Of a DNA stretch of 10,820 nt, positions 1 through 5,390 are shown piece after piece (the stretch's first letter is position 1; the number at the start of each line of letters is the position of its first letter). The stretch comes from an uncultured Clostridia bacterium (lineage in GTDB: Bacteria > Bacillota > Clostridia > Lachnospirales > Lachnospiraceae), in NCBI GenBank assembly GCA_946186175.1, contig CAMHMG010000099.1:1-10820 (forward strand). The letters run 5' to 3'. The notes under the pieces were generated by a model. That model did no database searches, was not told the origin of the DNA, and saw only the letters and a list, made by a program, of their open reading frames with translations. Both the position numbers and the translations under genes were made by a program.

Positions 1-657
1 TGGAGAGAATATTGGAGAGCCTTTCGGATCGACAATTTAAAAAGAATGTGGAAATCAGATAAAGAAAGCTGGTTTGCGCCGTTCTACCTGATGATATATC
101 CGCTGGCGTTTGCCAACAGCGCGAGTGAGGGAAACGCGAAAGAGAACATATTACTATATATAACCCTGGTGATTCCTATGGTATTTGTAATCTTTTCAGA
201 GGTCATTCACCCCGTGAGACTCCCTAAGATCATGTATCTGTGTCCTATGACAGATGAAAGTCGTAGGGAAATGATTAGGAAGGGTTATTATTTTCGTGTG
301 TGCCTGCATTGGGGAATTCAGATGCTTGGCTTGCTTATGGTTATCATGTATAGAGGCTTTGATCCTGTAATTGTACCGGAATTTGCAATAAATAGTTTGT
401 TGTTGTCCATGTTGATTACAAGTGGGAAAAAATGGGCAAAGAGTTATCAGGGAATTGTTGCAGTGGTGGCGATTTTTTCTAATATAATAATGGCAAGCAG
501 TTTGGTGGATCGGGATGATTCATTGCTCCTTAAACTTTTGATGTTAGGGTTGATTATAGCTATTCAGCTTCCGTTTATGAGGCTTAGTTGGATATATATC
601 AGGTGTGAGCTAGAGGATGCTGTATACTACGAAGCAGTACAGGAGGGAGTCCGATGA
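1..657 (+). CDS. ABC-2-like permease subunit, 5'-truncated by window edge
   Basis: The frame is open from base 1, and the residues before the first Met (WREYWRAFRIDNLKR, then Met at 46) read like normal cytoplasmic sequence. That Met has no Shine-Dalgarno, so the true start is probably outside the window. The visible 218 residues hold about six hydrophobic segments; counted from the Met at 46 they lie near 9-24, 35-54, 83-101, 108-125, 134-153 and 159-178. A basic loop (RLPKIMYLCPMTDESRREMI) follows segment 2. The same pattern, a 'P-(I/M)-x-x-x-x' loop before a helix, occurs in the membrane proteins at 1762 and 9644, as expected for membrane partners of YtrB-like ATPases. The stop overlaps the start of the GntR gene (ATGA), so the genes are translationally coupled. 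Substrate unknown. The role as transporter membrane subunit is inferred from context and topology, not from a recognised signature. Confidence 0.7.
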   Translation, partial: WREYWRAFRIDNLKRMWKSDKESWFAPFYLMIYPLAFANSASEGNAKENILLYITLVIPMVFVIFSEVIHPVRLPKIMYLCPMTDESRREMIRKGYYFRVCLHWGIQMLGLLMVIMYRGFDPVIVPEFAINSLLLSMLITSGKKWAKSYQGIVAVVAIFSNIIMASSLVDRDDSLLLKLLMLGLIIAIQLPFMRLSWIYIRCELEDAVYYEAVQEGVR

Positions 658-1031
658 AAATTACAATATTTCCTCAGGGAACATTGGCGATCTATGAGCA
701 GATAGTGAATCAGTTGAAAAATGCCATTGTGTCCGATGAATTGAAGCAGGGAGAAGCACTTCCTTCCATACGTGCATTAGCTGCGGATCTGGGTGTCAGC
801 GTTATTACTACCAAGCGCGCTTATGAAGAACTTGAGAAGGAGGGGCTTATCCGTTCTGTCGCGGGCAAGGGCTTCTACGTGTGTGAGTATAATACTGATT
901 ATCTCAAAGAAAAGCAGCTTGTGATGCTGGAAAAACGTCTTAATGAAATTATTGATGATGCCAAGCAGGCAGGACTTGACTGTGCGGAATTTGTGGAGAT
1001 GGTGCAGGCGTTGTATGGAGAGAAGGAATAG
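654..1031 (+). CDS. GntR-family regulator, YtrA subfamily
   Basis: A 125-aa transcription factor. Residues 12-78 form a GntR winged helix: 'IYEQIVNQLKNAI' helix 1, 'ALPSIRALAADLGVS' plus 'ITTKRAYEELEKEGLI' as the helix-turn-helix, and 'GKGFYV' as the wing. The remaining ~45 residues form a short helical tail, matching the YtrA subfamily, which lacks the large FadR/HutC ligand domains and dimerises through this tail. It starts with ATG inside the ATGA overlap with the preceding permease gene and has AGGAGGGA at 641-648. An ABC ATPase follows 12 bases after the stop. In B. subtilis and related Firmicutes, YtrA-type proteins repress their own ABC operons and are released by cell-envelope stress or antibiotics. 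This role is inferred here. The promoter and operator of this operon must lie upstream of the window. Confidence 0.93.
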   Translation: MKITIFPQGTLAIYEQIVNQLKNAIVSDELKQGEALPSIRALAADLGVSVITTKRAYEELEKEGLIRSVAGKGFYVCEYNTDYLKEKQLVMLEKRLNEIIDDAKQAGLDCAEFVEMVQALYGEKE

Positions 1032-1043
1032 GGAGGCTGTCTT

Positions 1044-1757
1044 ATGGGTACAGTATTAACATTTCAAAATGTTACAGGGAAAGGCCGGAGGTTTCATTTA
1101 CATGACATCAACATGGAACTTGAGCCCGGCTTTATATACAGTCTCATCGGGAAAAACGGTGCGGGAAAGACCACATTGATGAAATATATTCTGGAAGAGA
1201 ATAGCCGTTATGACGGAGTAATTCTTGTAAATGGTACAGACATCCGAATGAATCATGTAAATGCCATGAAAGACATTGGTTTCATTTCGGATGAGCATGA
1301 GTTTTTCGGGAATCGTACAGGGAAACAGAATGTGGAATTGCTTGGGAGGTTCTATGATAATTTTGATATGGAACGCTTCGAACAGGGAATGAAGAAAATG
1401 GGAGTATCACCATATACGACCTATAAAAGTTTGTCACGCGGAGAAAAGATGAAGTTTCAGATTGCATTTGCAATGGCATACAGTCCTAGCATTTATCTTA
1501 TGGATGAAGTGACTGCCGGTATGGATCCGGTCTTTAAAATTGAGTATTTTGATATGCTTAGGAATCTTATCCGGGATGAGAGCTGCAGTGTTCTGATGAC
1601 AACACATATTCTGTCAGAGGTGGAGCGTCAGACTGATTATGTGGCTGTTATGGAAGATGGGCATATGGGAGAATTTGAAGAGAGTACCGATTGTATGAAC
1701 AAGAGGATGGATGAGGGAAAATATTGTATGGACAAAGCGATTGTTATGGGAGAGTGA
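1044..1757 (+). CDS. ABC transporter ATP-binding protein (YtrB-like)
   Basis: A 237-aa cytoplasmic ATPase that would energise the membrane proteins on either side. Visible motifs: Walker A GKNGAGKTT at 36-44; signature helix LSRGE at 130-134, replacing LSGGQ; Walker B IYLMDE at 150-155; D-loop AGMD at 158-161; H-loop His188 in TTHIL. The usual Pro after the Walker B Glu is Val (DEVTAG, not DEPTAG). All catalytic residues are kept, so an active ATPase is expected. ATG at 1044 is preceded by GGGAGG (1031-1036) overlapping the GntR stop. The last ~30 residues are Met- and charge-rich and lack the longer C-terminal domain of the paralogue at 8671. Best read as the ATPase of a YtrA-controlled exporter; substrate unknown. 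Confidence 0.95.
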   Translation: MGTVLTFQNVTGKGRRFHLHDINMELEPGFIYSLIGKNGAGKTTLMKYILEENSRYDGVILVNGTDIRMNHVNAMKDIGFISDEHEFFGNRTGKQNVELLGRFYDNFDMERFEQGMKKMGVSPYTTYKSLSRGEKMKFQIAFAMAYSPSIYLMDEVTAGMDPVFKIEYFDMLRNLIRDESCSVLMTTHILSEVERQTDYVAVMEDGHMGEFEESTDCMNKRMDEGKYCMDKAIVMGE

Positions 1758-1761
1758 TGAT

Positions 1762-2259
1762 ATGATCAAGGCAGATGAAAAACAGCAGACACTGCTTAGG
1801 GAATTTTTCAAGGAAGAGACAACCTATCAGGCAGAGCATGTGGGGTATATTTTACTTGCATGCATTTTTACTGGGATACCTTTCATTATGTTTGTTATGC
1901 CTTTTCAGATATGGTCTTTAAGAGAAGATGCAGGGATTCTCGGAGCTATGTATGCACTTGAAACTACAGGTATATTAAGCTACGTAGCGAAATATAATAC
2001 ATTTTCAGAGACGGGAAAGAATAGGCAGGTGTATGATATACTCAAATATATGCCTATAGAATATGAGCAGTACTGCCTTTTTAAGTTTGAGAAGGTTCAC
2101 AGGTTATGCGTCCGGCTTATGGTAATATGTCTTGTGTGTCAGGTCGTATTCGGACTTACATTCTATCATGGTCTGACCTTTGCCAACTTCGCTGTTCCTG
2201 TTGTCAGTCAGTATATAATTCCGATGATCATAGTTATGCTTACAATGATCAGAAGATAA
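1762..2259 (+). CDS. Small ABC-associated integral membrane protein
   Basis: A 165-aa membrane protein with about four hydrophobic segments at 27-47, 58-76, 116-137 and 143-162, and a cytoplasmic loop ILKYMPIEYEQYCLFKFEKV (93-112) resembling the loops of the other permeases in the window. I place the start at ATG 1762: GGGAGAG (1748-1754) sits correctly before it, and the reading begins 4 bases after the ATPase stop. An earlier in-frame ATG at 1711 would overlap the ATPase gene and lacks a binding site. With four helices it is shorter than the six-helix protein at 1-657, so it could be a half-size permease or a truncated one. The frame after the TAA continues for 24 codons (KYALQSYRKVIERLQECF...) before a second stop, but these residues are not hydrophobic. 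Last gene of the first GntR/ABC operon. Confidence 0.75.
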   Translation: MIKADEKQQTLLREFFKEETTYQAEHVGYILLACIFTGIPFIMFVMPFQIWSLREDAGILGAMYALETTGILSYVAKYNTFSETGKNRQVYDILKYMPIEYEQYCLFKFEKVHRLCVRLMVICLVCQVVFGLTFYHGLTFANFAVPVVSQYIIPMIIVMLTMIRR

Positions 2260-2267
2260 AAATATGC

Positions 2268-2296
2268 TTTACAAAGTTATAGAAAAGTTATAGAAA
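2268..2296 (+). promoter_or_regulatory. Weak candidate promoter over an 11-bp tandem repeat
   Basis: TTTACA (2268-2273) lies 17 bases before TAGAAA (2291-2296) or 15 before TATAGA (2289-2294). Neither pairing is strong. The spacer contains AAAGTTATAGA twice in perfect tandem (2273-2283 and 2284-2294). It is the only promoter-like sequence I see between the ABC operon and the phosphatase gene, and no terminator separates the two, so read-through from the operon is also possible. Confidence 0.3.
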
Positions 2297-2356
2297 GGTT
2301 GCAGGAGTGCTTCCGAGATTTAAGGAATTTGTAGATGGAAAATAAGAGGTAATATC

Positions 2357-3529
2357 TTGAATAATACGAGAAAAATAACATTTGAAAAAATACAAAATTG
2401 CAGAGATTTTAGGGGACTGACCACAACGGATGGTTATTATGTAAGAAGTGGTCATATGTTCAGAAGTGCGAATCTGTCTGAGGCATCGGAATCTGATATT
2501 AACAGGTTAGTGAGGATATATCATCTTAAGAAAATAATCGATCTGCGTACCACAATGGAAAAAGAGCAGAAACCGGATGTGAAGATTGATGGGGTAGAGT
2601 ATATACATATTCCTATATTTGATGAAATTAAGATTGGTATCTCTCATGAGAAAGAGACGGATACTATCATGAATGGAGGGCAGACTGTTGAGGCAAATGC
2701 GAAGCAGCAGCTAAAGGACAATATGATACCTGATATGGAGGATATGTACAGATTGGTGGTTAGTGATAAATCCTGTATGGAGAACATTAGCCGGGTATTA
2801 CAGATCATACTTCAGCATGATTACGATTCCGGAAGTATCCTGTGGCATTGCACCGAGGGAAAAGACCGCTGTGGGATGGTGTCGGCATTTATCCTGTCAA
2901 TTTTATCTGTGGATAAAAATACGATACTTAAGGATTATCTGCTCACCAACGAGGTTAACGGACCTAAGGCAGATATGTATTATCAGAAGGTGCTTGAGTC
3001 TGGAAAGCCGGAGGCTTTTGCCTTGGCGGTTAAGAATGCATTTCTTGCAAAAGAAGAATATTTCGATGCCGCATTTGATGTGATTGATAAGGAGTATGGC
3101 GGCGTAGCTGCCTATATCCACGACGGACTGAATATCCCTGAGGAGATGCTAGAGGATTTCCGGAGTAAAGTACTGAGCAGATACAAATATTTTGTTACAA
3201 ATGCTGAGAGGGAAAAAAGTCTTGATATAGGTAAAACCTGCTATTTTGAATTTCAAAAGGGATATTTTCATGATGAGTTTTGGGCAGATGATTCGTTGAT
3301 GCTACACATTGATTACGTGGATGGCTTGGGACTTCATGCATGTTTTCGTGATGTATTGTCGGGATATGACTACGACGATATTACTAATGTTGATAAAAGG
3401 AGTTGGAAGAAGATTCTTGATTACGGAATGAATGCAGGGGGAGGACTTAAAGAATGCTTATTGGAGCTTGAGAGCTGGGTAGATGAGTGTTTTAAGGAGA
3501 ATGATTATTTTTCTATTATTGGGATGTGA
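2357..3529 (+). CDS. Y_phosphatase3-type tyrosine/lipid phosphatase with extra C-terminal domain
   Basis: A 390-aa protein starting at TTG 2357, behind AAGAGGT (2344-2350). The TTG is supported because the conserved N-terminal element (NCRDFRGL, 14-21, equivalent to NFRDLGG) comes soon after it, and the next ATG would cut that element off. Other family marks are YYVRSGHMFRSANLS (27-41), the IIDLRT strand (60-65) and the P-loop HCTEGKDRCG (164-173), with catalytic Cys165 and Arg171 in CX5R. This is the class of dual-specificity or phosphoinositide-type phosphatases related to Mycobacterium PtpB and Listeria LipA. It has no signal peptide, so it is cytoplasmic unless exported atypically. The phosphatase part ends near residue 275. 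Residues ~287-390 form an additional acidic domain, Trp- and Tyr-containing (SWKKIL, LESWVDECF, FSIIGM), that I cannot name. Substrate unknown. Confidence 0.9.
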   Translation: MNNTRKITFEKIQNCRDFRGLTTTDGYYVRSGHMFRSANLSEASESDINRLVRIYHLKKIIDLRTTMEKEQKPDVKIDGVEYIHIPIFDEIKIGISHEKETDTIMNGGQTVEANAKQQLKDNMIPDMEDMYRLVVSDKSCMENISRVLQIILQHDYDSGSILWHCTEGKDRCGMVSAFILSILSVDKNTILKDYLLTNEVNGPKADMYYQKVLESGKPEAFALAVKNAFLAKEEYFDAAFDVIDKEYGGVAAYIHDGLNIPEEMLEDFRSKVLSRYKYFVTNAEREKSLDIGKTCYFEFQKGYFHDEFWADDSLMLHIDYVDGLGLHACFRDVLSGYDYDDITNVDKRSWKKILDYGMNAGGGLKECLLELESWVDECFKENDYFSIIGM

Positions 3530-3565
3530 TTGAGTAGAATTTGCATGCTGTGAAAAACTAATCTT

Positions 3566-3718
3566 ATGAAAATCAGAGAGCTGGTTTTGAGTTTAAGATT
3601 GAAGGGAGTAGCTGATGCACCAGTGTATGGAGGTAGGCTGTTTATATATACAGGCAGTCTGTTTGTTTATGATTGTGAAGTTATATCGAAATGGATTGAT
3701 AAAATAAAAGCATTTTAA
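3566..3718 (+). CDS. Possible 50-aa ORF or gene remnant
   Basis: ATG 3566 to TAA 3718 encodes a 50-residue peptide, MKIRELVLSL... with a striking middle (VYGGRLFIYTGSLFVYDCEV) and a basic end (SKWIDKIKAF). The balanced composition looks protein-like, but there is no Shine-Dalgarno before the ATG, and the start lies in an imperfect hairpin (3560-3574 with 3583-3600). It may be a degraded small gene. The stop lies just before the repeat array at 3721. I do not recognise a family. Confidence 0.3.
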   Translation: MKIRELVLSLRLKGVADAPVYGGRLFIYTGSLFVYDCEVISKWIDKIKAF

Positions 3719-3720
3719 AA

Positions 3721-3795
3721 TATGCGCACATAATGCATATTAATATCTTATGCGTTATATATGCATACTTGGCAATTATGCGAGATTGATGCATA
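3721..3795 (+). repeat. Three-unit 28-bp operator-like array (TATGC/GCATA half-sites)
   Basis: TATGCGNNNNNNATGCATA occurs three times without mismatch at 3721-3739, 3749-3767 and 3777-3795, each start exactly 28 bases after the last. Each unit is a dyad, TATGC-N9-GCATA, and neighbouring units are also separated by nine bases. There are therefore six half-sites in alternating orientation at 14-bp steps. The N6 and inter-unit bases differ between copies, so the conservation is confined to the half-sites, as expected for protein-binding sites rather than a recently copied repeat. The third unit lies inside the satD promoter spacer and reaches the -10 box. Confidence 0.85.
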
Positions 3796-3797
3796 AT
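3769..3797 (+). promoter_or_regulatory. Sigma-A promoter of the SatD-family gene
   Basis: TTGGCA (3769-3774), a 17-base spacer and CATAAT (3792-3797) form a good housekeeping promoter. The third array unit (3777-3795) fills the spacer and enters the -10, and the second ends at 3767, immediately before the -35, so a protein bound to the array should block or reposition RNA polymerase. The expected start site near 3804 falls on the Shine-Dalgarno (AGGAGG, 3804-3809), which would give an unusually short leader. Confidence 0.7.
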
Positions 3798-3819
3798 TAC
3801 GCTAGGAGGATGATAATGT

Positions 3820-4185
3820 ATGAAATATATGGCGATTATAGGAGATATAAAAGAATCAAAAAAGATTGAGAAGCGAAGTATCATGCAAAAAAAGTTGAAT
3901 AAGATTTTGGGCGAGGTTAATGAATTATATGCTTCTGATATATCAGCTAAGTTTATCATCACATTAGGGGATGAATTCCAAGGACTTCTGAATAAGGGCG
4001 AACATATTTTGGATATGATTCAGTATATTCAGAAAAAGATGTACCCTGTGAAAATTCGTTTTGGCATAGGGATAGGTGAAATCAGTACAGAGATATATCA
4101 TGAAGCGGCAATTGGAGCCGATGGACCTGCTTACTATGCGGCAAGAGAGGTGCTGGAAAAAATAAGAAATCAAGAAAAAAAATAA
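3820..4185 (+). CDS. SatD-family protein, N-terminal cyclase-like part (zero frame)
   Basis: A 121-aa product that matches the first half of SatD-family proteins, which normally run to about 210-225 aa. AGGAGG (3804-3809) precedes ATG 3820. Visible features are MAIIGDIKESKKI (4-16), FIITLGDEFQGLL (45-57), IRFGIGIGEIS (79-89) and IGADGPAYYAAR (98-109). The order and spacing resemble class III nucleotide cyclases and GGDEF proteins: two candidate metal aspartates, Asp9 and Asp51, 42 residues apart; a GIGIGE strand; and a terminal xxAAR helix. The Asn of the cyclase NxxxR motif is replaced by Tyr105, so canonical catalysis is doubtful and nucleotide binding is only an inference. The frame stops at TAA 4183-4185, directly after an A8 run. 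The rest of the family sequence continues in the -1 frame to 4490; a joined product would be 223 aa. Confidence 0.85.
   Translation: MKYMAIIGDIKESKKIEKRSIMQKKLNKILGEVNELYASDISAKFIITLGDEFQGLLNKGEHILDMIQYIQKKMYPVKIRFGIGIGEISTEIYHEAAIGADGPAYYAAREVLEKIRNQEKK
4175..4185 (+). other. A8 run with adjacent stop: candidate -1 slippage site
   Basis: The zero-frame codons are GAA AAA AAA TAA. They contain a perfect A AAA AAA heptamer (4176-4182), with the stop codon immediately after it. Slipping back one base gives AAA AAA ATA AAG and continues into the C-terminal SatD frame. RNA polymerase slippage adding one A to the A8 run would have the same effect. I see no strong stem-loop just downstream. The only SD-like element upstream (AGAGGTG around 4145-4151) is farther away than in dnaX-type sites. 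A simple indel mutation or a homopolymer sequencing error is therefore equally possible. Confidence 0.55.
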
Positions 4186-4490
4186 AGAAACAAGCCGCAG
4201 ATATTCAAGTAGCATTATATAATAATGATTGCTTGGAAATTGAGGAAATCAACATGATTATTTCGTTTATTAAAATAATAGAAGAGGGCTGGTCAGAGCA
4301 ACAAAGATGTACCATTTGGGATATGGCACAAAATGGAGGGAGTCAGAAAGAATGCGCTAATCGTATGGGAACAACCCAGTCAACAGTTGCAAGGAGGCTT
4401 GCGGACGGTAGCTATATCACTTATGAGCGTGCAAAGAATATTGTTAATGATGCATTGAAGCACATAGGAGAAGTTGGGTATGGTTATTAA
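4186..4490 (+). CDS. SatD-family protein, C-terminal helix-turn-helix part (-1 frame)
   Basis: In the -1 frame the sequence runs without a stop from the A8 run: KKQAADIQVALYNN, then an amphipathic helical region, then GSQKECANRMGTTQSTVARR and LADGSYITYERAKNIVNDAL. This is a sigma-region-4-like helix-turn-helix and helical tail, as at the C-terminus of SatD-family proteins. The KKQ...ADI link joins the N-terminal half as expected for the family, so this is one gene in two frames. A TTG at 4233 could start an 85-aa protein, but it has no convincing ribosome binding site. If made by frameshifting, the fused protein would combine the cyclase-like domain with a DNA-binding domain; the unshifted product lacks the DNA-binding domain. 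The array at 3721-3795 is an obvious candidate target. Confidence 0.75.
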
Positions 4491-4496
4491 GTATTT

Positions 4497-4519
4497 ATTG
4501 ATTCTTTCAAAGGATCAAT
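4497..4519 (+). other. Hairpin after the SatD-family gene
   Basis: ATTGATTCTT pairs with AAGGATCAAT around a 3-base loop (one G·U pair), seven bases after the stop. No U-tract follows, so it is at best a weak terminator or RNA-stabilising stem. Confidence 0.35.
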
Positions 4520-4592
4520 ATTGCCGAATATTCATTTTGTAGGGGACTGAGCATTGGTGTTTTGTGGTTGTTGTGAGGCTTGGAGAATGTGT

Positions 4593-4913
4593 ATGAAATT
4601 ATTATTTATCTGTAGTCAAAATCGAAGAAGAAGTTTGACTGCGGAAAAAATCTTTCAGGGCTATATTGGATGTGAAGCGCGTTCTGCGGGAACAGAATCG
4701 AATTCAAGAGTTAAGGTCACTGCCGGAATGATCGGATGGGCAGATATCATTTTCTGTATGGAGAAGAAGCATGTGCGTAGAATAAGAGATAGGTATGCGG
4801 AAGAGGCAGACGGAAAGCAGATCGTATGTCTTAATATACCGGATGATTTCGAATATATGGATGAGGAGCTTATTGATATTTTGAGAGGTAGTGTAGAAGA
4901 ATATATTAACTGA
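4593..4913 (+). CDS. COG4551-type low-molecular-weight protein tyrosine phosphatase
   Basis: A 106-aa cytoplasmic phosphatase. The P-loop is at the very N-terminus: MKLLFICSQNRRRSLTAE, with Cys7 and Arg13 in CX5R-S. It is followed by SAGT (31-34), WADIIFCMEKKH (49-60) and NIPDDFEYMD (81-90), which supplies the general-acid Asp84 or Asp85. This order and the ~105-aa length match the short 'predicted protein tyrosine phosphatase' COG4551 group rather than the 150-aa arsenate-reductase/PtpA group. I choose ATG 4593, behind GGAG (4582-4585), rather than the in-frame TTG at 4554, because the family begins at MKLLFIC. It is co-directional with the SatD-family gene 100 bases upstream and probably co-transcribed. 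Substrate unknown; roles in nucleotide or protein-phosphate removal have not been settled for this group as far as I know. Confidence 0.88.
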   Translation: MKLLFICSQNRRRSLTAEKIFQGYIGCEARSAGTESNSRVKVTAGMIGWADIIFCMEKKHVRRIRDRYAEEADGKQIVCLNIPDDFEYMDEELIDILRGSVEEYIN

Positions 4914-4939
4914 CAGGGTAAGGAAATGGTGGAGAATAT

Positions 4940-5095
4940 ATGGGTGTTCGCAAGAAGGGCAGAAGAATAATAGTTTGTGATGATCAAGAATATGTATGGG
5001 ATGTTGCACTTGATGACGAGAGTGCGTATTACATATTGAATATATGTTCAGAGGATAAAAGTCTGGTACTTTCATATCAATTTTTCTTTTGGTAA
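4940..5095 (+). CDS. 51-aa conserved-looking small protein, probably 3'-truncated
   Basis: ATG 4940 behind GGTGGAG (4928-4934), 26 bases after the phosphatase stop, encodes 51 residues beginning MGVRKKGRRIIVCDDQEYVW. The 'K-G-x-R-x-I-x-V-x-x-x-x-Y-x-W-x-V' start is typical of a family of small proteins of unknown function. The first ~45 residues look normal, but the end (SYQFFFW, then TAA) changes character exactly where a DUF308-like sequence begins in another frame. I read this as the 5' part of a longer gene fused by deletion to unrelated DNA. It may still be translated, given the good ribosome binding site. It is too short for most gene callers. Confidence 0.55.
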   Translation: MGVRKKGRRIIVCDDQEYVWDVALDDESAYYILNICSEDKSLVLSYQFFFW

Positions 5096-5270
5096 CAAGA
5101 GCGCCTCTGCTATCGTGACTTTGATAATTGATATAGCAGGCGCAGTGCTTGGACTGTTTATAATGGCTAATCCCTTTGATATTCCGAATATGATCGTGCG
5201 TATTATAGGAGTTGTTCTTGTAGTAAATGCGGTATTGGCATTTTACAGTATGTCTCGTTTGCGGATGTAG
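5091..5270 (+). pseudogene. 3' remnant of a DUF308/HdeD-like membrane protein
   Basis: From 5091 to TAG 5268-5270 the frame encodes about 59 residues: GNKSASAIVTLIIDIAGAVL, then GLFIMANPFDIPNMIVRIIG, then VVLVVNAVLAFYSMSRLRM. The pattern, a glycine-rich helix ending in 'NPF', a short loop and then 'IIGVVLVVNAV', is that of a two-helix repeat of the DUF308 (HdeD-like) membrane family, here with the last pair of helices and a basic end. No start codon with a ribosome binding site precedes it, and its 5' part is missing, so it is a gene fragment. The frame is open upstream to the junction with the 51-aa ORF. Two stops (TAG TGA) end it. Confidence 0.65.
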
Positions 5271-5327
5271 TGAGATAAGTTTTATCTGTTGGAAATTGAG
5301 ATGGACAATAATAAGTATGACAAGAAG

Positions 5328-5363
5328 AAAAAAGGATATCCCGAAAATATGGGATATCCTTTT
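5328..5363. terminator. Bidirectional rho-independent terminator
   Basis: GGATATCCC (5334-5342) and GGGATATCC (5351-5359) form a perfect 9-bp stem around an 8-base loop. It is flanked by six A on the left (5328-5333) and four T on the right (5360-5363), so the stem can extend through A-T pairs. Read on the minus strand it gives a T6 tail and ends the coiled-coil gene, whose stop is at 5391. Read on the plus strand it ends the phosphatase-remnant region. Confidence 0.9.
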
Positions 5364-5390
5364 CTATAGGTTTAGGCATAGATCTGACTG

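Noticed and set aside
3560..3600. Terminator after the Y_phosphatase3 gene
   Set aside because: AATCTTA/AAAATC and GGTTTT/TAAGATT can form an interrupted stem, but a GAAGGG sequence rather than a U-tract follows.
3721..3804. CRISPR array
   Set aside because: Three 28-bp units are far too short, only the 13 half-site bases are conserved, and there are no spacers of CRISPR size or cas genes.
4661..5075. Minus-strand open frames opposite the LMW phosphatase and the 51-aa ORF
   Set aside because: Composition is Ser/His/Ile/Tyr-rich without domain pattern, and they oppose a recognised family gene.
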